From IMG/VR virus record IMGVR_UViG_3300023292_000026, positions 1 through 37,005 of that record: a stretch of DNA of 37,005 nt; one strand, 5' to 3'. Positions within the stretch are counted from its first letter, which is position 1. Each line of letters opens with the position of its first letter. Below, one piece after another: positions 12,977-20,406 of the stretch. The notes beneath the pieces are model-generated. The model saw nothing but the letters and a program-made list of their open reading frames with translations, did not search any database and was not told the origin of the DNA. The stretch is from a virus. The position numbers were made by a program, and so were the translations under genes.

Positions 12977-13870
12977 TTGAGCAATAAGAGTGTAGAGAAA
13001 GGTGGTTGGGATTTTGAGATGCTGGCCCAGATAGATAAGGAATTATTAAAGCAGGTTGGATTTGAGAGCCAAGAATTAGACAAGATATTCAAGGATCTAA
13101 ACAAGGACGATGACGAAGTGCCAGAAGTGCCGGAGAAACCAACAAGCAAATTGGGAGAGATATATCAGTTAGGGAAGCATAGGTTAGTTTGTGGGGATGC
13201 ATTAAAAAGAGATGATGTGGAAAAGTTAATGAATGGAGTAAAAGCTAATATGGTATTTACTGATCCACCATACAACGTTGATTACGGAGTTTCAAAAAAA
13301 CAGGGAAATAAAATTAGGAAAATAAAAAATGATAATCTTAGCGCAGATGACTGGGAGATATTTTGTAAGAGTTTGTATGAGATATTTAGACAATATAACA
13401 AAGGAGATATTTATATGTGGGGAGCTCCAGGCCCGGACGGAATGAAAATGAGATTATGGTTAACGGAAATTGGTTGTCATTGGTCTGCAACAATAATTTG
13501 GAAGAAACAACAATTAGTTTTATCGCCAGCAAAGTATCAAAGAATGTATGAGCCTTGTTTTTATGGATGGTTTGACCAGAGTTCATATTGTGGAAGTAGA
13601 AAAGAAACTGAAGTTTGGGAAATAGATAGACCATTAAATTCAAAATTACATCCTACAATGAAACCAGTTGAATTGTGTGAGAAAGCAATAACAAATAGCT
13701 CAAAGAGAGGAGATATAGTATTAGATGTATTTGGTGGTAGTGGATCAACGCTAATAGCTTGTGAACAGTTAGATAGAAAATGTTATATGATGGAATTAGA
13801 TCCAAGATACACAGACGTGATAATATCTCGTTGGGAGAATTTTACTAAGTTAAAAGCAAAAAAACTATGA
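12977..13870 (+). CDS. DNA methyltransferase domain (beta class), C-terminal half of the split fusion
   Basis: Open from just after the TAA; TTG 12977 is the first possible start and ATG 13019 the next, and neither has an SD. Residues 1-45 are the usual ParB-MTase linker (GGWDFEMLAQIDKELLKQVG). The catalytic DPPYNVDYG lies at about 96 and the SAM motif DVFGGSGST at about 250, a beta-class order. HPTMKPVELCEKAI precedes the SAM site as in phage enzymes of this group. The catalytic domain is intact, so activity may survive if it is translated from an internal start. The stop overlaps the next ATG (13867). Confidence 0.85.
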   Translation: MSNKSVEKGGWDFEMLAQIDKELLKQVGFESQELDKIFKDLNKDDDEVPEVPEKPTSKLGEIYQLGKHRLVCGDALKRDDVEKLMNGVKANMVFTDPPYNVDYGVSKKQGNKIRKIKNDNLSADDWEIFCKSLYEIFRQYNKGDIYMWGAPGPDGMKMRLWLTEIGCHWSATIIWKKQQLVLSPAKYQRMYEPCFYGWFDQSSYCGSRKETEVWEIDRPLNSKLHPTMKPVELCEKAITNSSKRGDIVLDVFGGSGSTLIACEQLDRKCYMMELDPRYTDVIISRWENFTKLKAKKL

Positions 13871-14049
13871 CAGAAGAAGAAAATATTTGCGGAAGTGAAA
13901 TAAGAGAAAAAACAAGGCGTGCTATTATTAAAAAATGCAAAGAAGATCCACTTGATAGGTTTAGAATATTAAATCGTAATGGTAAAATCATAGAAGTTTT
14001 TATTAAATGGGACGAAGTGGATACAGAGATTTTAAGCGTTAAGATATAA
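13867..14049 (+). CDS. Hypothetical protein, 60 aa
   Basis: It overlaps the methyltransferase stop as ATGA. A small charged protein (REKTRRAIIKKCKED, then FIKWDEVDTEIL) of unknown function, 11 bases ahead of the small terminase gene. Confidence 0.6.
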   Translation: MTEEENICGSEIREKTRRAIIKKCKEDPLDRFRILNRNGKIIEVFIKWDEVDTEILSVKI

Positions 14050-14060
14050 AATAAATAATT

Positions 14061-14573
14061 ATGACAGAACAAGAAGAAGAAAAAAAAATTACTCCTGTAA
14101 ATCCGAAAGAGTCCGAAAAAGACCCTATAATAATAAAGAAAGGAGATTATAGGGCATTCATTAAATTCTATTCTTTGCCGTCAATATATAGACAGGGGAA
14201 ATATGGATATAGGACAGAACAAGACTTTGCTAAAAAGTATAATTTATGTCAGGACACTTTAACAGATTGGAAAAAGAGGAAAGAGTTTAACAATGATGTA
14301 GATATTCAATTAGCAAAATGGGGATCAGACAAGACCCCTGATGTTATTGCTGCGCTATACAGAACAATACTTAAGGATGGAAAGGCAAGTGAGGTAAAAT
14401 TATGGCTTCAATACATTAAGAGATGGAAAGAGGGAATGATATTAGAGCAATCCATTGAAACAAAAGAAAATCCGTTAATAGATTTATTAGATAAATTAGA
14501 TGAACCAACAAGAAACAGAGTTTTGGCACAACTCGAAGCTAACAGAACAGCAAGAGAACGAGGCAACATATAA
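14061..14573 (+). CDS. terS: Terminase small subunit
   Basis: The product has 170 residues. The N-terminus is acidic; the central YRAFIKFYSLPSIYRQGKYG and YRTEQDFAKKYNLCQDTLTDWK region is a homeodomain-like helix-turn-helix of the phBC6A51 type, followed by TPDVIAALYRTILKDGKASEVK. These proteins bind the packaging site on concatemeric phage DNA and present it to the large subunit. The large-subunit gene begins inside this gene, overlapping by 74 bases, the expected partner arrangement. Confidence 0.8.
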   Translation: MTEQEEEKKITPVNPKESEKDPIIIKKGDYRAFIKFYSLPSIYRQGKYGYRTEQDFAKKYNLCQDTLTDWKKRKEFNNDVDIQLAKWGSDKTPDVIAALYRTILKDGKASEVKLWLQYIKRWKEGMILEQSIETKENPLIDLLDKLDEPTRNRVLAQLEANRTARERGNI

Positions 14574-15981
14574 ATACAATTTATGTAGCTTGATTAAATA
14601 TGAGATTTATAAATACCATAGGGAAGCGAATATAAATAATTGGAGATTAGGAACACTACATAAAGAGTGGAATGATTTATTACAATCAGGTTGTAATTTG
14701 GTCATAGAAGCACCAAGAGATCATTTAAAGAGTTTTTTCTTTAGTGAGTGTTATGCATTAGAGCAATGCCTCAATGATCCTGATATGAGCATTATTATAT
14801 TAAGTGCTAGTGACGGACTTGCCAAGAGGATATTAGATCATATTAAGAAGTGGGCCAAAGCTCCACGATATAGACATTTATTAGCAGGAGCAGATATTGA
14901 TAGTAGAAAGGAAATAAGATTTAGTAACGGTGCAACGATAGAGGTAGCAGGTTTTGGTAGTAAGATTAGGGGTGGTCATTTTAAATTGATTATATTAGAT
15001 GATCCTATTGATAATCAAGTTATTTATAGTGAGGACTATAATAGAAAAACATTAGAAAGAATGTCAACAGAGATAATACCAATGGGAGAACCAAACACAA
15101 AATTTGTTATAGTAGGAACATTACAAATGGATGGAGATTTATATAGTGTAGATTGGAATAGTATTAAAATGTTAGGAAAGAGCCATTGGATACACAAGAG
15201 ATATGATTCAATAGTAGATGCAGAAAAGCATATAACACTTTACCCGGAGAAATGGGATTGGGAAAGGTTAATGGGAAAGAAACAAGAGATCATTACTTTA
15301 ACAGGTAGCGACAAGTGGTTTAACAAAGAATATCGCTGTATGCCGGTGAACATTAGTGGAGAGATAGTTAAGGTAAATGACATTCAAGGATATGATGTAT
15401 TGCCAAGCGATTGCTGGGGATTGAACCAAGATGGCACAAAGAAAATAAACATAAACAATTACTGGGGTTGGGATGCTTCAGTAGGAAAAAATCCAGATAG
15501 TGGAGATTATACGGGAGGAGTACATTTTTACAGAAGTGAGAAAGGAGATATATTTATAGACAAGATAGTCAACAAGAGAATAGGATTTGACGATAGGTTA
15601 AAAGAGATAACAGCAAATGGTAAATTATACCCTGACGCTATAAGGATCGCGGTAGAGCAGAACACATTTCAATACGATAGCGTTCAGACATTAAAGATGA
15701 ATACCAGTTTGCCAATAGTAGGAGTGCAGACAACAAAGAATAAGATAGAGAAGTTTAACGAAGTGTTGCCACCATTATTTGGAAACAGAAAGGTTTTTAT
15801 TAAGAACGGGATTGAAAACAGACAAGAATTTATAAACCAGTTATTATCATTACCAAGAGGCAAATATGACGATATGGCCGATGCTCTATGTATAGGCATA
15901 TCAGGGCTTCAACAGGTAGGAACGCCCGGAGTGACTTGGTTGTTTGATGACGACGATGACGATGGCGAATATTTAAAATAG
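14500..15981 (+). CDS. terL: Terminase large subunit (packaging ATPase and nuclease)
   Basis: The product has 493 residues. ATPase: Walker A-like APRDHLKS at 71-78, a variant without the first glycines as seen in several TerL groups, the IIILSASDGLA segment, and Walker B LIILDDPID at about 162-170. Nuclease: RNase H-like domain with WGWDASVG near 322, IAVEQNTF near 385 and GKYDDMADALC at about 455, supplying the metal-binding aspartates. It pumps DNA into proheads through the portal and cuts the concatemer. The start lies within terS; no later ATG preserves the N-terminal helices. The acidic C-terminus (DDDDDDGEY) may contact the portal. The portal is 4.4 kb downstream, beyond the glycosyltransferases. 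Confidence 0.92.
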   Translation: MNQQETEFWHNSKLTEQQENEATYKYNLCSLIKYEIYKYHREANINNWRLGTLHKEWNDLLQSGCNLVIEAPRDHLKSFFFSECYALEQCLNDPDMSIIILSASDGLAKRILDHIKKWAKAPRYRHLLAGADIDSRKEIRFSNGATIEVAGFGSKIRGGHFKLIILDDPIDNQVIYSEDYNRKTLERMSTEIIPMGEPNTKFVIVGTLQMDGDLYSVDWNSIKMLGKSHWIHKRYDSIVDAEKHITLYPEKWDWERLMGKKQEIITLTGSDKWFNKEYRCMPVNISGEIVKVNDIQGYDVLPSDCWGLNQDGTKKININNYWGWDASVGKNPDSGDYTGGVHFYRSEKGDIFIDKIVNKRIGFDDRLKEITANGKLYPDAIRIAVEQNTFQYDSVQTLKMNTSLPIVGVQTTKNKIEKFNEVLPPLFGNRKVFIKNGIENRQEFINQLLSLPRGKYDDMADALCIGISGLQQVGTPGVTWLFDDDDDDGEYLK

Positions 15982-15985
15982 AATT

Positions 15986-16087
15986 ATGGAAACGAATAAA
16001 TATAGAAAGGATAATTTAATGTTAAAATTAATTCAAATAGTTTTAGCATTATTAACAATAGCTTTATTGGTTTATTTTAATAGGTAA
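15986..16087 (+). CDS. Tiny single-span membrane protein, 33 aa
   Basis: ATG 15986 to TAA 16085-16087. Eleven polar residues are followed by a hydrophobic helix (LIQIVLALLTIALLVYF) and a short polar end. An internal ATG at 16019 would give the helix alone. It fits tightly between terL and the first glycosyltransferase (spacings of four bases each), so it may belong functionally to that block, for example as a membrane partner. Confidence 0.5.
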   Translation: METNKYRKDNLMLKLIQIVLALLTIALLVYFNR

Positions 16088-16091
16088 ATAT

Positions 16092-18590
16092 ATGTATAGG
16101 TATCATACAAACAAAAGAATAGATATTAATGGCCGAACTTATAATGAGGGAGAGATTGTTATTAGTGAAACACCAATAGAGGGACTTAAAGATATAGACG
16201 CACCGATAATAATGGTTAGCGAAATACCAAAGAAAGATTTGGCAAAGATAAAGCCAACGATAGAAAAGAAAAGAAGCTATGATATTAAGGGTAAGATAGC
16301 AGATATTATAATACCTCACCACAACAGGCACGATCTATTAAAAAATACATTAGACGCGATACCATTAGACATATTTAATATATTTATAGTAGCAGGAGGA
16401 AGTTTTGCAAGGAACTGCAACTTGGGAGCAAAGCTAGCACAGACAGACAACTTAATATTTATGAATGATGACATAGAGCCAGATATAGGATTACTGATAG
16501 AAGCTTGCAAGAACAAGGCAGATATGGTTGGCTTTTCAGAGATATTTCCAAATCAAAACAACGTAGTCATTCACGGGATAGGTTGGGAGTTAAGAGAGAA
16601 TGGAAGTATAGCTTCTAATTTAAGACGAGATCAGAGAGATGTTCACATCCCATCTGGTTTTTTGTTTAAAATGAAAAAGAATGCTTGGGATAAGTTAGGA
16701 GGATTTGATGAAAAGTTTAAGAACGGAGCAGAGGATGTTGATTTAGGGTTAAGGGCAAGAGAGATGGGTTTGAGTATTGAATACATTAGATCAGGAAACC
16801 CTGTCATACATCACCATATGCAATCAGAGGGCAGGTTAGATAAGGTTATAGATAATAAGACACGATTAAATAAGTTATGGCCAGAGGACAGAATAAAGAG
16901 AGCATTAGGATTAGATAAGAAACAAAAGAGAATACTTTTGACGAATATAAGAATGGAGCATTTCTCGGGAACAGAAACATTTACTTATACATTAGCAAAG
17001 GAATTAGAGGGTAGAGGATACAAGGTTGATGTATTTACATTTTACCCGGGAAAGGTATCAAAGGATTTATTTGAGATAACACCAAAGAATAAAGACAAGA
17101 GATTAAGAATGGATTATGATTATATTTTTATCAACCACAATAAGTGTTTAGAATACTTAAAAGATGTAAGGGGAATAAAAGTTTTAACCTGTCACGGAAT
17201 ATTTCCTGATTTAGAACAGCCAATACCTGGAGCTGATGTTTATGTTTCAATATCAGATGAAGTTAAAAATCACTTGAATGAATTAGGATATAGTTCAAAG
17301 ATCATAAAGAACGGAATTGATTGTGAGTTATTTAAACCAACAAGCAAGATTAATAAGAAGCTGACAAACGTAGCATCAATATGTAAGGGAGTAAAAGCAA
17401 ATGAAATTATTAAAGAAGCCTGCGAAAAAATAGGAGTTAATTTTAAAGCTATAAGGAACATTGAGAATAATAAGATTATTGAGGTTAAGAATGTAGAGGA
17501 TTATATAAATGAAGCAGATTTGGTGGTTAGTTTAGGCAGAGGAGCATACGAGGCTATGGCTTGTGGCCGAGCAGTTATAGTGTTTGACAAGAGAGGCTAT
17601 ATGGACAAGATGATTGGGGATGGAATAATTACCAAAGACAATGTTAATGAGGCAGTTAAAAACAACTTCTCTGGCAGGAGATACGAGATTGAATTTGACG
17701 TTGATGGAATAGTAAATGAGTTAAAGAAGTATGATCAATCAATGGGAGAGATTAATAGAGAATACGCATTAAAGAATTTTAATATCAAGAAACAAATAGA
17801 TAAGTATTTTAATCTATTAGATAAAAAGAACGATAACAACATTATGTTTGTAGGAAGTTCAACAACTGAATATGGGATAGCAAAGCAATTAGAGAAGCAG
17901 TTAGTAAAGAATGGATACAACATAGGATATGGTGGCAAAAAGATTTGTTACGCAAACGATCTAGGAAGTAAAGATCCGGCAGATGGAAGTATGATTATAT
18001 TAGAGAACAGATCAACATTTCAGAGAGCATTAAAGAGCAATGCAGATCATTACTTCTGTAAAGAGAAAAGTTGCTTAAAATTCTTCCCAAAGAACACAAC
18101 ATATTTACCCTGTGCCATTGATGATAGTATTTTTAACAAACAGAGTTTAGACAGAGATATAGACATAGGATTTATAGGAAAGGAGATGTTCAGCTCAAGG
18201 ACGAAGTTTATAAAGTTCTTGCAAGACGAATATGACAACAAGTTTTTAAAGAAAGAGGGCATATTTTTTGACAAGGTAGCAGAGTTTTATAACAGATGTA
18301 AGATAGTGCCAAATCAATGTCCGGCAGATGATACGAATATGAGATTGTTTGAGGTAACGGCTTGTGGCGCTTTATTGATTACGCCTTATGTTCCTTATTT
18401 AGAGGAACTATTTGATTTAGAAAAAGAATTAGTTATCTATAAGGATATGTATGATTTAAAAGAGAAGATAGATTATTATTTGGAACACGACAAGGAGAGA
18501 GAAAAGATTGCCAGGGCAGGACAGAGGAGAACATTAAAAAACCATACATACAAGAATAGAGTTAAAGAAATAATTAAAATAATAAAATGA
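16092..18590 (+). CDS. Triple-domain glycosyltransferase (GT-A plus two GT-B-like domains)
   Basis: The product has 832 residues. Residues 1-55 are a small beta-rich leader domain (RIDINGRTYNEGEIVI). About 70-275 is a GT2-type domain with IIPHHNR, the metal motif NDDIEP near 125 and GGFDEKFKNGAEDVDLGLR near 202-220. About 280-575 is a GT4-like GT-B domain (HFSGTETFTY near 290, IIKNGIDCELF, GAYEAMACGRAVIVFD near 484). About 590-832 is a CgeB/Glyco_trans_1_2-like domain ending FEVTACGALLITPYVPY near 753. It should transfer several sugars in turn; donors and acceptor are unknown. Codon use matches the phage, so it is not a recent arrival. The stop overlaps the next ATG. Confidence 0.85.
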   Translation: MYRYHTNKRIDINGRTYNEGEIVISETPIEGLKDIDAPIIMVSEIPKKDLAKIKPTIEKKRSYDIKGKIADIIIPHHNRHDLLKNTLDAIPLDIFNIFIVAGGSFARNCNLGAKLAQTDNLIFMNDDIEPDIGLLIEACKNKADMVGFSEIFPNQNNVVIHGIGWELRENGSIASNLRRDQRDVHIPSGFLFKMKKNAWDKLGGFDEKFKNGAEDVDLGLRAREMGLSIEYIRSGNPVIHHHMQSEGRLDKVIDNKTRLNKLWPEDRIKRALGLDKKQKRILLTNIRMEHFSGTETFTYTLAKELEGRGYKVDVFTFYPGKVSKDLFEITPKNKDKRLRMDYDYIFINHNKCLEYLKDVRGIKVLTCHGIFPDLEQPIPGADVYVSISDEVKNHLNELGYSSKIIKNGIDCELFKPTSKINKKLTNVASICKGVKANEIIKEACEKIGVNFKAIRNIENNKIIEVKNVEDYINEADLVVSLGRGAYEAMACGRAVIVFDKRGYMDKMIGDGIITKDNVNEAVKNNFSGRRYEIEFDVDGIVNELKKYDQSMGEINREYALKNFNIKKQIDKYFNLLDKKNDNNIMFVGSSTTEYGIAKQLEKQLVKNGYNIGYGGKKICYANDLGSKDPADGSMIILENRSTFQRALKSNADHYFCKEKSCLKFFPKNTTYLPCAIDDSIFNKQSLDRDIDIGFIGKEMFSSRTKFIKFLQDEYDNKFLKKEGIFFDKVAEFYNRCKIVPNQCPADDTNMRLFEVTACGALLITPYVPYLEELFDLEKELVIYKDMYDLKEKIDYYLEHDKEREKIARAGQRRTLKNHTYKNRVKEIIKIIK

Positions 18591-19327
18591 AAATAGGAAT
18601 AACAAGAATTAGAAATGAGGGATTGATTATCAAGGATACATTAGATCATTTCGGACAATGGTGCGATAAGATTTATGTTTACGATGATGCTTCAACAGAT
18701 AACACACTAGAGATAGTTAAGGCACATCCAAAGGTAGTGGGAACTATTGAGAATAAGCAATGGTATCCAGAACCAAAGAAAAGAGATTGGGCCGAGCATA
18801 CGAGCAGAGAAGCAATTTATAAGTTGGCTTCACAGAATGCTAATCACGACGATTGGTTTTGTTATTTTGACGCAGACGAGAGATTAGAATTTGATCCAGT
18901 AATTTTAGACAAGAAAGAACTCTATTATTTACGAATGAGATTATTTGATTTTTATATAACAGAGCAAGACAAGGACAGAAAATATAATGGGGATATAACA
19001 AAGTTAAGAGATTATTGTGGGCCAGAGTTTAGGGATATTATATTCTGGTTTAGAAAGAAAGCTCAACCAACTTGGTCTATTAAGTCAGAGAGAGAGCCAA
19101 AGTTAAGTGGACTTGGAGGATTAAAAGGATTGGTTAGACATTATGGCAAATCAATATCAATTCAACAATGGGAGGACACTTGCGAATATTATTCAAAACA
19201 TAGAGGAGTATATTTTAAAAAATGGAACAATAGAAGTGGAAAAGCAATACACACAAAGTCAGATCCCGGGTCAGAGCTTGTTACTTGGGAGGATGTTAAA
19301 AAATTACATAAAGAATTATTAAAATGA
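18587..19327 (+). CDS. GT2-type glycosyltransferase
   Basis: The product has 246 residues. The first 100 are a classic GT-A nucleotide-sugar fold of the Glyco_tranf_2_4 type: RIRNEGLIIKDTLDHF, VYDDASTDNTLEI (Asp33-Asp34) and the metal motif YFDADE (Asp95-x-Asp97). The C-terminal part is aromatic and basic (RDIIFWFRKKAQPTW) and probably forms the acceptor site. There is no membrane segment, so a soluble cytoplasmic enzyme is likely. ATGA overlaps on both sides tie it to the other two glycosyltransferase genes in one translational unit. Confidence 0.85.
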   Translation: MKIGITRIRNEGLIIKDTLDHFGQWCDKIYVYDDASTDNTLEIVKAHPKVVGTIENKQWYPEPKKRDWAEHTSREAIYKLASQNANHDDWFCYFDADERLEFDPVILDKKELYYLRMRLFDFYITEQDKDRKYNGDITKLRDYCGPEFRDIIFWFRKKAQPTWSIKSEREPKLSGLGGLKGLVRHYGKSISIQQWEDTCEYYSKHRGVYFKKWNNRSGKAIHTKSDPGSELVTWEDVKKLHKELLK

Positions 19328-20151
19328 ACGTAGATAGTTTTGTTGTAGTGATTAGCAGAAAATACCCAATAGCAAAATGTTTAAAAGCAATAGCAAATGC
19401 GAATATACCACGCAAAGATTTGTATTTGCTTTTATATTTAGACACAAAGGATAGGTGGTTAATAGATTATTGTAAGAACTGGATAGATTATCACGGCCAG
19501 AAGTGGTTGTCAGCAGAAATGATAATAACAAACCAAGAGCCAATTAAGATAACAAGAATTGAGGATTATAAAAAGAGATGGAAAAGGATTATTGATAATA
19601 TGCAGAGGATCATAACGCACGTTAACTTCAGCGATATAGTTTTTATAGTTGAGGATGACACGATAATACCAAAGCAGGCATTTAAGAAGCTATATAGGAG
19701 AATTAACAGAGATAAAGAGATAGGTTGTATTCAAGGAGTAGAGGCAATGAGGAACGCAGGGGATCACGGCCATTGTGGAGCTTGGAAAATGAGAGTTGAC
19801 GCAAGAGGTAAGGTTAAAAACAAGATAGGGTTAGCAGCTAAAGAGAAAGGCATAGAGGAGATAGACGGAGGTGGTTATTATTGCTGGGCTTTCAGGAGAG
19901 AGGCAATGGAACAGATTAAGCTAAGGTCAACTTGGAACGGGTGGTGTGGCCCGGATTTATGGACTTGGTATGACATAGGAGCTAATGGTTGGAAAACATT
20001 AATTGATTGGAGTGTATGGTGTGTTCACATAGGATTTGATGACAAGGGAAAATTAAAAGAATATACCCCAATATCAACAAGGAATTGGTTTTATGATTAT
20101 GAGAATGGAACAGATGATTCGCCAAAGGTAAACTTTAATTATGAAATGTAA
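19324..20151 (+). CDS. GT-A-type glycosyltransferase
   Basis: The product has 275 residues. SFVVVISRKYPIAKCLKAI and YLLLYLDTKD start a GT-A fold; VFIVEDDTIIP (Glu110-Asp111-Asp112) is the metal/nucleotide-sugar site; DGGGYYCWAFRREAM and GPDLWTWYDI resemble the acceptor side of GT2 enzymes. It is divergent, and donor specificity cannot be inferred. Third gene of the coupled block between terminase and portal. It has no signal or membrane segment. Confidence 0.78.
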   Translation: MNVDSFVVVISRKYPIAKCLKAIANANIPRKDLYLLLYLDTKDRWLIDYCKNWIDYHGQKWLSAEMIITNQEPIKITRIEDYKKRWKRIIDNMQRIITHVNFSDIVFIVEDDTIIPKQAFKKLYRRINRDKEIGCIQGVEAMRNAGDHGHCGAWKMRVDARGKVKNKIGLAAKEKGIEEIDGGGYYCWAFRREAMEQIKLRSTWNGWCGPDLWTWYDIGANGWKTLIDWSVWCVHIGFDDKGKLKEYTPISTRNWFYDYENGTDDSPKVNFNYEM

Positions 20152-20362
20152 AAATTGTGGAGGAACATTTATTAAAAAGATTAGTCGTCAGAAGTTTTGT
20201 TGTGATAGGTGTAGATCATTATATTGGTTTAGTCACAACAGGGAAAGATGGAATAATTATATGAAAGAGTGGAGTAGAAACAATAGAATAAAAAGGTTTG
20301 CAAACACGCTCAAGGACTTTAAACCAGATAAACAAGATTTTAACGACTTAAATAATTTTTGA
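20141..20362 (+). CDS. Small zinc-finger protein, 73 aa
   Basis: It overlaps the previous gene by 11 bases. Cys3/Cys6 and Cys20/Cys21/Cys24 form a CxxC...CCxxC zinc knuckle (KCKNCGGTF, KFCCDRCRSLYW), followed by a basic aromatic helix (NRERWNNYMKEWSRNNRIKR). Likely nucleic-acid binding. Similar mini-fingers occur near phage packaging genes, but I cannot assign a role. The promoter for the capsid operon overlaps its stop. Confidence 0.7.
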   Translation: MKCKNCGGTFIKKISRQKFCCDRCRSLYWFSHNRERWNNYMKEWSRNNRIKRFANTLKDFKPDKQDFNDLNNF

Positions 20363-20387
20363 CAAAGAGGCTAAAATTTGTTATAAT
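20359..20387 (+). promoter_or_regulatory. Full-consensus promoter for the capsid operon
   Basis: TTGACA (20359-20364), a 17-base spacer, TATAAT (20382-20387): a perfect sigma70 consensus. Transcription should begin near 20394, only about 13 nt before the portal ATG, with no SD. It separates the glycosyltransferase block from the structural genes. Confidence 0.85.
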
Positions 20388-20406
20388 ACGTTTATAACGC
20401 TAAATT

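Noticed and set aside
12722-13870. Stop-codon reassignment (TAA read as Gln) for the whole phage
   Set aside because: Dozens of genes here end at TAA directly before the next gene start. Reassignment would fuse them, so the TAA at 12956 is a local event.
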